From the IMG/VR virus record IMGVR_UViG_3300023210_000048, positions 1 through 50,098 of that record: DNA of 50,098 bases, one strand, 5' to 3'. The notes beneath the pieces are model-generated. The model was not told the DNA's origin. It saw only the letters and a program-made list of their open reading frames with translations, and did not search any database. This document shows, one piece after another, positions 35,001 through 43,810 of the stretch. Source of the DNA: a virus. How positions within the stretch are numbered: the stretch's first letter is position 1; every line of letters starts with the position of its first letter. A program made the translations under genes and the position numbers.

Positions 35001-38000
35001 TGATCTGTCAACCATTGCTACCGATCTAAATGCATCTATTGATAGCATCGGCGCAGGTTATATCATTTGGGTAGCGAACGATTATCGATCTGTGTGGAAT
35101 CTGTTTCGAGTATCTGAGACCGAAATCACTCTCGGAACTATAACCGATAATGGCGACGGCACAAGTACCATTACGACCAATGAACAACACACGATTGGTG
35201 AATATGATACGGTGTTGATTAAAAACTTCTTGGGCACAGTAGATGGATTTCATAGAGTAACAGCAACCTCCAACCCAAAGACATTCATTGTCGATGTCGA
35301 TTCATCTGCCTTCACCACAACAACTGGTGACGGTTATATCTTGAAACTTGAATCAGTTAGATTCCTGAATACATCAGAGTTCGCCGCCTTCACCCCATTG
35401 TTGGGTTGGAAACAGACCGAGACCGTATGGTTAGAGACAAACGCAGACGGCAAATGGGAAACCTTGCAGAAAACTGAAGTGTGGTCATCTAGTGATAACA
35501 TCGATCCAACAACACCCCTTGTGAATTCCGAATTTGGTCACATAGTAGAGTCATCGGTTGACAACTCCTTCGTTTATGTAGGCTCGCCAGCAGATACCAC
35601 ATCTGATTATGTATCAGGGGAAGTACATGCGTATATTCGAGATATAGAGAATGGTGGTTATGCCACGTTGTTTAATATCAATGCCAAAGTACTCAGTGCC
35701 GCCGAATATGGCACAGGACTGAGCGTTGCGGGAGACCGTGTGTTCATGGGTGCTCCTGGAACACTAACCGAGCGTGGCATCGTTGTTCTCGCCGAACGTT
35801 CCGAGGTTCAGTACCCTATTCATCAGGTATTAGTTGCTTTCGATCAAAGCACAAGTGATCGCTTTGGTGAAACCATTAAAGTAAGTACAGATGAGAGATG
35901 GTTATACGTGGGTGCTCCGACCGCCAACAAAGTTTACGTGTACCAGCTTGACGACTCACTTTACACCACAAGTGAATCCTTCACAGGTGACGGCAGTACC
36001 GCCACATTCACATTGAGCACAGTTCCAGTAAGCGATGAAGACGTAACTTTGACCGGCACCACTTCGAGTTTCACTACAGACGGCGCAGTAATCACATTGG
36101 CCACGCCACCCGCTGGGGCATTCAGTGTTCAACAAACTAATGTAGTTGGGGTGTCGCAAACATTCACAGGTGACGGCAGCACCGCCACATTCACGTTGAC
36201 TGGCGTTAATGTATCACCGAAAAGCATTTACCATTTATTGATAACAGATACGGCCACAAATAAAAGTTTACCGTTCATTGACTACACACTGAGCGGCAAC
36301 GTTATCACATTCACCACTGCACCCGCAGTCGGAACATTTACGGTAGCTCAAAATGACGCATACGTGTATATAACTACATTGGATGGCGCACCAGAGGCAA
36401 CCGTGAATTCTAATTTTGGTTACAGCATAGATTGTACCAGTGATGGAGCATCCATCTACGTCGGATCGCATCTTCATGATGAAGGCGCAACCACTGACGC
36501 CGGTTCAGTATGGGTTTACTCAAGAAGCATTGAGGCATTTTCTACAATGTCTAACCAGTTGGATTTCGAATTAAATCGCGTCCCTGCCGGAAACATTCGC
36601 GTAATGGTCGATGGGGTTGCGCAGACCGAAGGCACGGAATATAACCTCGTTGTCGGACTGGACGGCAGCACCTTGACTCGTGTTCGCTTTGAATCAGACC
36701 AACGCCCGAATGAAGCATCTAATGTGTCTATCGAAACCAATGCTTTCCTTCTAAATCAACGTATAGAATCGCCAGTAGCCAAAGTTGGTGGCCATTTTGG
36801 TTGGGATTTATCCTCTTGTACAACGGATTGCTCTGTGTATATCGGCGCACCTAATGCCGATACGGGGGAAATTATCGACACTGGTAAAGTATATCGATAT
36901 GGTAACCAATCTAGATTATATGGAACAATCACAGGTACCACTACCGCACCGACAGTGACTATCGGGCATTCGTTGAGAATTAACAATTTTGAAGTTGTGT
37001 TCACTGGAACCACATTGACCAATGTAATAACAGATATCACCAATAAAGATATCGTTGGCATCACCGCATCTAATGTTGGCGATCAATTGGTGATCACTGC
37101 AGACTCCACCATTAACGGAAATCTATTGCGCATTGATGTTGGGCTGGGTACTGGTATGTCTGATCTGGGTCTTATAAACTATGTATTATTACAGACCATA
37201 TCGCAACCAGCAAATAAAAACAAGTCACGTACTCGCTTCGGCCATAGTCTTGACGTAGGTTCTGATGTCTTGGTAATCTCCAGTAAAAATTCAGCAGCCC
37301 ACAAAATAACAACATTCGATAGCGATGGCACCTATTTCGATTCTAAATCCACCGTGCTCATTGATGCAGAATCCAATTCAGGTGCTGTGTATGTGTACGA
37401 ATTAAAAGAAACGGCCAATGCGTCGATCACAAACGCTGGCTCATTCGTGTTCTCTGAAGAATTAGAGTCCTCCGTGGTTACGGACGATGATCTGTTCGGG
37501 TTTGATGTTCACATGAATGATGGGTATATCTATATTGGTTCCCGTGACGACGATACCGATTCAATAACCAACAGTGGGCGAGTAGTAACGTTCCGTAATT
37601 GGAGCGGGAACAAAGGGTGGGCAATCCTTAGATCAGAGCCAGACCTAGTAGATGTGAAGTTGATCAACAACACATATATGTATAACAAAAGCACCAGACA
37701 GAAGATTGTCGATCTTGATTTCATCGATCCATTCAAAGATAAGCATCTCGGATCGGCAGAGGAAGATATTACCTTCAAGACAGTGTACGATCCCGCACGA
37801 TATAACAATGGAACGAATGCAAATGTACGAATTAGCACCACGTTACATTGGAGTGATGTGCAAGTAGGACGTATTTGGTGGGACTTGAGTACTGTTAGAT
37901 ATGTATGGTATGAGCAAGGCGATTTGACCTACAAGTTGAACAACTGGGGCCAAGTATTCCCCGGCTCAAGCATTGATATGTACGAATGGACAGAATCCAA

Positions 38001-41000
38001 ATATTTACCTAGTGAGTACGTCGCCAACAGCGGCGACGGCATCCCAATGCATGCAGACGACTCGGCATATGTAACAATGGTAACCGTGGATTCAGTGTCG
38101 GGCGAAGACCGAACCATATACTATTATTGGGTAAAGGATCGTTTGGAAATTCCAAACGTAGGATTCAGAAATCTGGCAGCATCCGAGATTGCAAAGCGCA
38201 TTGAGAATCCGAAGGGCCAAGGCATCGAATACCTATCGTTCATCGAAGATAATGCCATCGGCATGCATAACATCACATCGCATCTAAGTGAAAACGATAT
38301 TATTCTTCATGTGGATTATGATCTGGAAGAAACCGACGCAGAAATTCATAGTGAGTTTGAATTGATTCGCGACGGTGATCCATTGAGTAGTGTTGGTACC
38401 AAATTTTACAACAAATTACAAGACAGCTTGTCTGGTATTAATGTATCCGGTGACCGCGTTCCGAATGATTCGCTTTCTATATCCCAGCGATATGGCATCA
38501 AGGTTCGCCCTATTCAATCCATGTTCGTAAACCGATTACAGGCCATGAAATTGTTTGTCGAATACGTAAACTCTGTGTGCTTAGTGCATCCTATAGTCGA
38601 GAACCGTCCGTTAGAAATATTGTCAACCGAAGAAACTGAACCAACGATAGCATCGTCGGGTCACGACGAGGTTGTCGCGGATTTAGAAACATTAGATTTC
38701 ATCTCCACGACCGAAAACCCAATTGGATATCAAGTATTAGTACAATCAGATTCTGGTTTAGATAACTTATGGGCTATCTATGAATTATCCGCAAGTAGAA
38801 CGTGGGTATTGGATCGCGTACAATCATTCGACACAACACATTATTGGGAAAAGGTTGATTGGTATGCCACTGGTTATTCTACGGATACGGAACCAAAAAC
38901 CACTGTCGCTGTACTCCGTGATATTGATACATTGACCACATTATCGTCGGGCGACGTTGTGAAGATCACAGACAACGGAAACAATCAATGGCAATTAGTG
39001 TCTTACAATGGCCCAAGTGATTATACCACTGTTGGTATCGAAAATGCCACTATCCAAATTCTCAGTTCGGCGTATTCCTATGATGGCATTGGGTGGGATT
39101 CGGTTAGCTTTGACTCACGCCGCTTCGATGTTGATCCACGCATTGAAACACGATATATCTTCCAATCAGTGTCTGATGAATTATTCACCGATGACTTGAG
39201 AATACACTGGAACAAATCCATCATGTTGTTGATGAACTATATCCTGAGTGAACAGAAGAATTTGGATTGGTTATTCAAAACAAGTTTCATCACCGTGAAA
39301 CAAAACGTATCCGAATTGAACCAACCATCGGGTTACACAATCGGCAACCAAGACCTTGTGAAAGACTACATTGATGAAGTGAAGCCGTATAAAACAAAGA
39401 TACGCGAGTATGTTAGTGCATATAATAAAACTGATCCTTGGTCTGGTAATGTAACTGATTTCGATTTGCCTAGTTATTATGACTCGGCATTAGGACGTTT
39501 CCGTTCACCTAGTGGAGAGGAAACCAAAGACAGAGACTTGCATGATCAAGCACAGAATTTGGAATGGAGAGACAACCACACATACTATGTAGATAGTATT
39601 GTAATAACTGACGGCGGATCAGGGTACTTGACAGCACCCGTCGTATCGGTTGGTGTTGCTGAAGAACTAGCAGCAAACATTCATACACGATCAATGCGTT
39701 CGGTATCTAATGCAGAAATGACATACGATGCAACGTACGTATACATTAAGAGTACTGGGTTGCCAGAACATGCGTACGGGCCTTTCCCTAACGATAATGA
39801 TCCAAACGCAGTTGTTGCGCAAGATTATGTTTTCAAATTCAGAAAGACTCCAGTGGGCGGCGGCTTCAAAGTAGCCACTCCATTGGGATCAATTGGTGTG
39901 GCAGTAAACGGTGTACCATTCTTCAACGCAAGTACTGGCCGCATTGTGGTTATTGGCGATGACTCATATACTGAGAACGCAGTAAACGCATCAACACATG
40001 TTGGCATTGACGATGGCTCTGGCCACCCTCAAGAAGATGGCGCATATCATTATCACAGCGATCCTTCGTTGTTGTACAATAAAATATCAACACAGCATTC
40101 GCCGATTGTTGGTTGGTCATTCGATGGATACCCAATCTATGGTCCGTACGGATATAAAAATTCAGACGGTTCAGGCGGCATTGTTAGAAACACTACGAGT
40201 TACCGTCTACGATCAGGCACACGAGACGACGGCGATTCATTCGATGGCAAATACATCGAAGATTATGAATTCGTATCAGGTCTAGGAACACTGGACCTAT
40301 ACAATGGTCGTACTGTGTTCACACCGGAATACCCAAGCGGAACATACGCATACTTTATCACAGTCGATGCAGATTTGGAACCAGAATACCCATACATTCT
40401 TGGACCACAATACAATGGATCAGCAATAACAAACAACGGCAACGAACTACTACCAGATGCAACCATCATTGGTCGCACCGATGTAGTCGCCGTGGCTACG
40501 ATTAGTGCCGGTGCAGTATCGACCATCACTGTGACCACAAAGGGTACAGGATTCTTGAGCGCACCAGTCATCACGATTACAGGTGGCTCTGGAACAGGTG
40601 CAACCGCTATTGCAATTATCGACAACGATGAGATTCGTAAGATCAAACCAACGATTAAGTTTGACCGCGTATCATACACATCCGACATCGTGGACTGGGC
40701 GGCAGCGACCTTATATACCGCAGGGGATATCATCTCGTATCAGCAAGAGGCATATCTGATTGACACCACCTTCACTTCGGGAACAACATTCGACTCAACG
40801 AACATGAGTGTGTACTCTGATGAGAACTTCACCGCCGCAAATGATCGAGTAATGGCGTACTACAAGGAAACATCAGGTCTTCTTGGACGCGATCTAGGTC
40901 AGTTGTTTGACGGCATCAACTATCCCGGTACCATTTATGATGGACTAAGCTTCAGTGAGAACGAAGGATTTGATGCAACCGATTTTGACTCTTTCCCATA

Positions 41001-42912
41001 CGATCCTGTCGAAATAGGTGATGTTGGGCAAATGCAGTTAAGTTCTGTTTATCTGGATACTATTTTGGAAAGCCAATTCTCATTAGATGGATCAACGATC
41101 ACTGTGCTTGGAACCAATCCAGAAGACATCATTGTTGATGGTGATGAATTCGTAAGTTCATACACCTCGCATGCACCACAGGAATTGGTACCTGGGCGTA
41201 TCTTTGATACACTGGATATTCAGGTATATCAAGTGGCGGGTGCAGAGCAGGGCGGTAAGAACACCAGCATGAATATGTATTACAGCATCAACATTAGTGA
41301 TAGCTCAACTATGGCATTCTCGTACAATGACCCGAGCGATTCTCTTACGGTTTATGATGAAGTATTCGTGTTCACAAAAGAAAATGGTCGTCTGATCGAA
41401 ACCACTGATTACACACTGAACCGTGCGACTAAAGTATTGACATTGGTAACTGGATTATCGATAACAGACACACTGTATATGTATGCACATGACACTACTG
41501 GTCTGGACCTAATGCATGAAGGAATTTATACAGGAGATGGCTCAACCGCCGTGTTCCATATTCCATTGCCAATCGCATACGCACAGCAAGCATTGATTTT
41601 GGTTGACGGCGTTCGTCAGACATCGTTCACTCTGGCAGCAGACACCACCAATAGTCAAGTAACATTGGGGTCAGTCCCTGCCGCCAACGCACGTATTCAC
41701 ATCCACGTGTTCAACAACAGTGGTGATCGCGCATTCACGTACCCGACTACCCAAGTAGACGCATCGCCAGCATACTCCACCACATTGACAGAGGCAGTTC
41801 AATATGATGGACCGCTGGAAGCAAACATCATGGTAGAATTGAATGATACCAGATTACGTCCGGGAACGAATGCATACTACACCAGCGATGGGTCCACTGC
41901 AAACTATAGCTTCTCCACATCCGCTGGCGACAACCTCGCAACCCTGATTGATGCCGACATTAAAGTCTATGTCGATGGTGCTATTCAAACACTTACAACA
42001 CATTACACAGTTACACCTTTTGATGGTTCAACTGTTCGGTCTGTGACGTTTGTGACTGTACCAACAGCAGGCGCGTTGATCACATTGACCAACAATACCA
42101 GCACTGAATACACACTGAGTGATTCGACCACATTGGTGATTGATGGTGGAGTGAGCTTGGTGGGCCAATCATTGGCCGTTACCTCCTTTGGTAACCACGA
42201 TCCATTGAAACTACGTACCACAGTAACTATTGGTGATCCTTATGCAGATAGCTCGTTCGATCTTCCTGCGAATAGAACCCATTCAAAGGTTGAATATGTA
42301 TACATAACACTGGATGGCGCAAGGTTATATCCTGGTACTGACTTCATGTTGGTTGACGCACCGAACGCATCTAAAGTGAACCTTGACGCTGCGTATACTC
42401 TAACATCAGCTTCCGAAGTTGTTATCACCACGTTCTCAGAAGATGTGAAATCATCAGCACTTGGTTTCCGTATATTCAAGGATGTACTGGATACCATTTC
42501 GTATTACCGCATCTCTGATTCGGACGAAACCACTCTGAGGGCCGACCTCAACGCCTCAGATACCACGATCTATGTAGAAGATTCTTCTACGTTGCCAACA
42601 CCGGATATTCCGAACAACGTGCCGGGGATTGTCATGATCGAGGGTGAGCGTATTTTGTACTGGGCCAAGGATGACGGCACTGACACGCTAACCAACATTC
42701 TTCGTGGCACCGCCGGAACCAGAATCAAAGATACTCATGCCACTGGTACTTACGTAACGGACATGAGCACAAGACAAGTAATAATCGATGCACATGACTT
42801 CGTTTGGTACAATCTGGGCACAAGTTCGCCAACAGACGGCACTGGGCTAGCAAATGCAACATCAACACAAGCACAGTTTATTAAAGACAGAACAGTTAGG
42901 ATACCGGGATAA
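29035..42912 (+). CDS. Giant baseplate-position protein (4625 aa; FG-GAP, YHYH, fibre modules)
   Basis: This protein occupies 28 percent of the window in the position of wedge gene 7 (T4 gp7 is 1032 aa). It starts at GTG three bases after gene 6. The N-terminus MARRTVNFLPNFYRTDANEK is wedge-like. About residues 2160-2870 form a beta-propeller-like series of FG-GAP-type blades (FGHIVESSVDNSFVYVGSPA, FGETIKVSTDERWLYVGAPT, FGYSIDCTSDGASIYVGSHL and further copies). Fibre-type modules with (F/Y)T.DGSTA recur near 2315, 2377, 4164 and 4282. A YHYH-type segment (AYHYHSDPSLL, then VGWSFDGYPIYGPYG) lies near 3670. Likely roles are the wedge core plus host-surface binding; this is inferred from position and modules. 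Confidence 0.8.
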   Translation: MARRTVNFLPNFYRTDANEKFLNATLDQLVSEPNLKKVGGYIGRRDASTFKAGDSYISEPSAARTNYQLEPSVISKNSTTGKIEHIGIYTDMINRIKYHGGNTTNHDILFNNEYYGFGEIIDTNKLVNFSQYYWLADGPDVVDIFTGSIDLTKDFNITRNATDQNYTILGETGINPELILARGGTYTFRVAQDSNNFWIQTEQGIDGQLDTSPNISTREVFGVTNNGDDVGEVTFTVPENDAQDDFVLMTKVDDVNLATTIPFKDLANQTYDNLITNYGGIDGLQNIDGKTMVFVGDFVESDWQAEGIFDLDPFDQIDFDQTQNIPVAQRTAIFRITLVSNGDTEVVRITYETDIPQEQKVTVTEGDVYSNREIWHDNFNKLDLVPIITANLNVLYYHDENNALLTGVIRLVNIAEPLIIDIENDILGKPFYTAPNGVVFTNGLKVKFDSFVISSTYVNNEYYVEGVGDSIRLVDVSTLTIYSAEPADKNYFTINRSSPDGNQWSRENRWFHEQVIQDTATYNKTTFTVDQSERATRPIVEYKPDIKLFNYGYTQRGVVDLIDTIEVDALSNFNGSFGGYIDGVVVTDGMSVIFSADTDATVVNKIYRIDFVDPQKDSALEVQMVEIGTVVDGDVVVVSNGLSSIGKSYWFDGTDWSWGQPKTTANQEPLFDVFDQDGNSFGEISVYPLSSFVGSKLVSYDRGTGNNDEVLGIPIAHRNINNVGDILFENYFETDTFVYLSNDTSTTRVINDGFIKKFSSPTAYTRLNMWSKVKEETAQFQSFSYISDGGFDYGIDQEPKAHSLNNIKVWVDNVYQTNDKYTIENVSDTWIVRFVTAPISLAKVDIKVYAALPIASSYYNIPDNLNLNALNDTLSEFTLGQLRNHVTKIATNVPDFSGTQPGNNNLRDRLYQTSGGTILQHSAPLTLPLTLLTDPINDMIESLRYNQLTYENFKHMLIDKMFSMDIVGLSFSDAIDAILEEIDEIKDASFPFNYTDMIAHGNDVTLNTWTVVNPNDKEYEYGTILDMTVASNRGVLVYLNGVQLFHERDYTFLTTRSAIKVDTSVTLAYGDTIVVKEYDNTDGSFVPATPTKLGMWPKFEPEKFTDDTYVTPIDVIRGHDGSITIAFGDFRDDLLLEYETRVYNNIKTTFDTSRIDFTDIVPGKFRNTEFTLADVNNILGPNFLQWTGAHHLNFTTQTGFNSSDRFTLNYSEFGDRIDGELLIGNWRGIYRYFYDTERPHTHPWEMLGLTIKPTWWNTRYGPAPYTSGNLVLWNDLRDGKLYTDGTGSTYSVLANYTRADLLTVIPVDTVGTLLSPLESIVKNFNSTFVQQPYEFGDVGPTESAWRRSSMYPFAMQMVYALTQPAKFFGLNIDIDEYSYDTAYGQWVTSEGKRFVLSDITVSGETINGVIQRNHSYLTWIADYITNLGYDRGTQLGDRLRDMTLQLSYKMAGFSDKKYLKVLAEHNAPDTSNTALFVPDEDYNVSLFKTKYIDKITLSAIIVEKQTNGWSISGYDTKNPFFTIIPSIENSNNYVTEVGSQRGIIYRDYAQSTATVQYGHEFKYPQDVFDFLISYGRYLESFGFIFDGSIGDARSSVAKDWVLAGKEFLFWSQQEWAAGSVIALSPYGSEVKLSRLDKTIVDEIHNNSFSSRVLDVNFNTLRNEDYLVKRIDNVFELKILNDAPIGLLDISTAQFEHVLVFNNITVFNDVLFEPASGNRQDRLKLIGYKTSWNGNLSAPGFIYNEDNILEWAKLTDYKKGDLVEYKSKFYYSKADVIGSIDFNFAEWQNVPANEIKTGLLRNLSSSAAEFAGFYDTDIVNLENTTDIFGKGLVGYRNRDYLRDLGLADVSQVKFYQGFIKEKGTKNALNKLFRAKLEQFSGEIDIFEEFALKSGSYGAIDIRQEIEIELPETTLTANPNLVEFLNEGDPYPTGRQGYRKSDIWLLPDTYTKNVFPNRAAKNASGTVDQFYKNSLQYAGFPRLDDVDATVFDLSTIATDLNASIDSIGAGYIIWVANDYRSVWNLFRVSETEITLGTITDNGDGTSTITTNEQHTIGEYDTVLIKNFLGTVDGFHRVTATSNPKTFIVDVDSSAFTTTTGDGYILKLESVRFLNTSEFAAFTPLLGWKQTETVWLETNADGKWETLQKTEVWSSSDNIDPTTPLVNSEFGHIVESSVDNSFVYVGSPADTTSDYVSGEVHAYIRDIENGGYATLFNINAKVLSAAEYGTGLSVAGDRVFMGAPGTLTERGIVVLAERSEVQYPIHQVLVAFDQSTSDRFGETIKVSTDERWLYVGAPTANKVYVYQLDDSLYTTSESFTGDGSTATFTLSTVPVSDEDVTLTGTTSSFTTDGAVITLATPPAGAFSVQQTNVVGVSQTFTGDGSTATFTLTGVNVSPKSIYHLLITDTATNKSLPFIDYTLSGNVITFTTAPAVGTFTVAQNDAYVYITTLDGAPEATVNSNFGYSIDCTSDGASIYVGSHLHDEGATTDAGSVWVYSRSIEAFSTMSNQLDFELNRVPAGNIRVMVDGVAQTEGTEYNLVVGLDGSTLTRVRFESDQRPNEASNVSIETNAFLLNQRIESPVAKVGGHFGWDLSSCTTDCSVYIGAPNADTGEIIDTGKVYRYGNQSRLYGTITGTTTAPTVTIGHSLRINNFEVVFTGTTLTNVITDITNKDIVGITASNVGDQLVITADSTINGNLLRIDVGLGTGMSDLGLINYVLLQTISQPANKNKSRTRFGHSLDVGSDVLVISSKNSAAHKITTFDSDGTYFDSKSTVLIDAESNSGAVYVYELKETANASITNAGSFVFSEELESSVVTDDDLFGFDVHMNDGYIYIGSRDDDTDSITNSGRVVTFRNWSGNKGWAILRSEPDLVDVKLINNTYMYNKSTRQKIVDLDFIDPFKDKHLGSAEEDITFKTVYDPARYNNGTNANVRISTTLHWSDVQVGRIWWDLSTVRYVWYEQGDLTYKLNNWGQVFPGSSIDMYEWTESKYLPSEYVANSGDGIPMHADDSAYVTMVTVDSVSGEDRTIYYYWVKDRLEIPNVGFRNLAASEIAKRIENPKGQGIEYLSFIEDNAIGMHNITSHLSENDIILHVDYDLEETDAEIHSEFELIRDGDPLSSVGTKFYNKLQDSLSGINVSGDRVPNDSLSISQRYGIKVRPIQSMFVNRLQAMKLFVEYVNSVCLVHPIVENRPLEILSTEETEPTIASSGHDEVVADLETLDFISTTENPIGYQVLVQSDSGLDNLWAIYELSASRTWVLDRVQSFDTTHYWEKVDWYATGYSTDTEPKTTVAVLRDIDTLTTLSSGDVVKITDNGNNQWQLVSYNGPSDYTTVGIENATIQILSSAYSYDGIGWDSVSFDSRRFDVDPRIETRYIFQSVSDELFTDDLRIHWNKSIMLLMNYILSEQKNLDWLFKTSFITVKQNVSELNQPSGYTIGNQDLVKDYIDEVKPYKTKIREYVSAYNKTDPWSGNVTDFDLPSYYDSALGRFRSPSGEETKDRDLHDQAQNLEWRDNHTYYVDSIVITDGGSGYLTAPVVSVGVAEELAANIHTRSMRSVSNAEMTYDATYVYIKSTGLPEHAYGPFPNDNDPNAVVAQDYVFKFRKTPVGGGFKVATPLGSIGVAVNGVPFFNASTGRIVVIGDDSYTENAVNASTHVGIDDGSGHPQEDGAYHYHSDPSLLYNKISTQHSPIVGWSFDGYPIYGPYGYKNSDGSGGIVRNTTSYRLRSGTRDDGDSFDGKYIEDYEFVSGLGTLDLYNGRTVFTPEYPSGTYAYFITVDADLEPEYPYILGPQYNGSAITNNGNELLPDATIIGRTDVVAVATISAGAVSTITVTTKGTGFLSAPVITITGGSGTGATAIAIIDNDEIRKIKPTIKFDRVSYTSDIVDWAAATLYTAGDIISYQQEAYLIDTTFTSGTTFDSTNMSVYSDENFTAANDRVMAYYKETSGLLGRDLGQLFDGINYPGTIYDGLSFSENEGFDATDFDSFPYDPVEIGDVGQMQLSSVYLDTILESQFSLDGSTITVLGTNPEDIIVDGDEFVSSYTSHAPQELVPGRIFDTLDIQVYQVAGAEQGGKNTSMNMYYSINISDSSTMAFSYNDPSDSLTVYDEVFVFTKENGRLIETTDYTLNRATKVLTLVTGLSITDTLYMYAHDTTGLDLMHEGIYTGDGSTAVFHIPLPIAYAQQALILVDGVRQTSFTLAADTTNSQVTLGSVPAANARIHIHVFNNSGDRAFTYPTTQVDASPAYSTTLTEAVQYDGPLEANIMVELNDTRLRPGTNAYYTSDGSTANYSFSTSAGDNLATLIDADIKVYVDGAIQTLTTHYTVTPFDGSTVRSVTFVTVPTAGALITLTNNTSTEYTLSDSTTLVIDGGVSLVGQSLAVTSFGNHDPLKLRTTVTIGDPYADSSFDLPANRTHSKVEYVYITLDGARLYPGTDFMLVDAPNASKVNLDAAYTLTSASEVVITTFSEDVKSSALGFRIFKDVLDTISYYRISDSDETTLRADLNASDTTIYVEDSSTLPTPDIPNNVPGIVMIEGERILYWAKDDGTDTLTNILRGTAGTRIKDTHATGTYVTDMSTRQVIIDAHDFVWYNLGTSSPTDGTGLANATSTQAQFIKDRTVRIPG

Positions 42913-42916
42913 ATAT
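42908..42916 (+). promoter_or_regulatory. Late promoter at the end of the giant gene
   Basis: GATAAATAT overlaps the giant gene's stop and the ATG of the following 48-codon ORF. Transcripts from it would start after that ATG, so it more likely serves the endonuclease gene at 43061. Confidence 0.55.
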
Positions 42917-43061
42917 GAATATGGAACATAGTAAATTAGATAAAGTTCAGCAAGAAATCATCGAAACAAAGCCAGATGATACAGGTTCATTGAGTGTTGA
43001 GGGTCATATCAAGATTTTCAACCCAGAAACTGGAGAGATTTTAGTGGAGAAACGAGCATAA
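42915..43061 (+). CDS. 48-codon 5' fragment of a structural gene
   Basis: The ORF encodes MNMEHSKLDKVQQEIIETKP followed by DDTGSLSVEGHIKIFNPETG and EILVEKRA. The part VEGHIKIFNPETGEILVEKR corresponds to the N-terminus of the complete structural protein downstream (IQGHVKIFNPDTDEVFFDGF). It stops where that protein continues with NSIHYENFSEAL. Its stop codon overlaps the endonuclease start as TAATG. It is therefore a truncated paralogue or hitch-hiked 5' end, possibly kept as a leader cistron that delivers ribosomes to the endonuclease gene. Confidence 0.65.
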   Translation: MNMEHSKLDKVQQEIIETKPDDTGSLSVEGHIKIFNPETGEILVEKRA

Positions 43062-43810
43062 TGCCTTGTATATACCTGACGATTAATCACCACAACAAAG
43101 ACAACGGCATAGAGCCATATCTTTACTCTGGTTCTGATCAAAACGATAATCCTGCCTATCTGGGTAGCAGCAAAAGACTTCAAGAAGATATAGCCCATTA
43201 TGGTCCCGATAAGTTCGAGAAAACTATATTACATGAGTTCGGGGCAATAACTAATAAAGAGTTACGCGAGTTTGAAAGCAACATTCAACGAGAAGAAGGC
43301 CATAAAGCTGACTCAAGATACTATAATTTAACAGATATACCATTGCCGGGCGGTGGCAAGAAAGGCATGAAACATTCAGAGAGATTTCCTCGCAGCGACA
43401 AATGGAAAGAAAGTCGCAAAGGATGGAATCCATCAGCAGAAACACGAGAAATATGGTCTGCTCAACGAATTGGTCGATCTGTCAAAGAATCCACCAAGGA
43501 AATATGGAAGCATCAGCGTTCTGGGAAGAATAACCCGTATTATGGTAAAACCGGCAAGGATCACCCAATAACGGGTTTCAAACATTCAGATGAAGAAAGA
43601 CAGCAGCGAGCTATTAGAACTAAACAACAAATGGCATCAAACGCCGCAAAAGAAAATATAGCAAAACATACATCTAAAACATTTATTGTTACAACACCTA
43701 CAGGAGAACAGGTGACAGTGACTAATTTGAGCAGGTGGTGCCTAACAAATAACGTATTAACATCTAGAGTACGCAATGAGAGGAAAGGTTGGAAATGTCA
43801 ACAAATATAG
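43061..43810 (+). CDS. GIY-YIG-type homing endonuclease
   Basis: A 249-residue endonuclease. The N-terminus has the variant GIY-YIG arrangement IYLTIN (4-9), YLYSGSDQNDNPAYLGSSKR (20-39), then YGPDKFEKTILHEF and LREFESNIQRE, which give the expected Gly, Arg/Lys and Glu spacing. The middle has NUMOD3-like stretches (GWNPSAETREIWSAQR, HQRSGKNNPYYGKTGKDHPI). The end (FIVTTPTGEQVTVTNLSRWC...KGWKCQQI) is a DNA-binding module common in phage endonucleases. The last codons overlap the start of the next structural gene, and the enzyme's 3' end supplies that gene's AGGAAAGG site. Confidence 0.85.
   Translation: MPCIYLTINHHNKDNGIEPYLYSGSDQNDNPAYLGSSKRLQEDIAHYGPDKFEKTILHEFGAITNKELREFESNIQREEGHKADSRYYNLTDIPLPGGGKKGMKHSERFPRSDKWKESRKGWNPSAETREIWSAQRIGRSVKESTKEIWKHQRSGKNNPYYGKTGKDHPITGFKHSDEERQQRAIRTKQQMASNAAKENIAKHTSKTFIVTTPTGEQVTVTNLSRWCLTNNVLTSRVRNERKGWKCQQI

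Noticed and set aside
40263-40733. 156-codon minus-strand ORF within the giant gene
   Set aside because: It is an antisense shadow of Thr/Ile/Gly-rich codons, with no ribosome site or recognisable protein.
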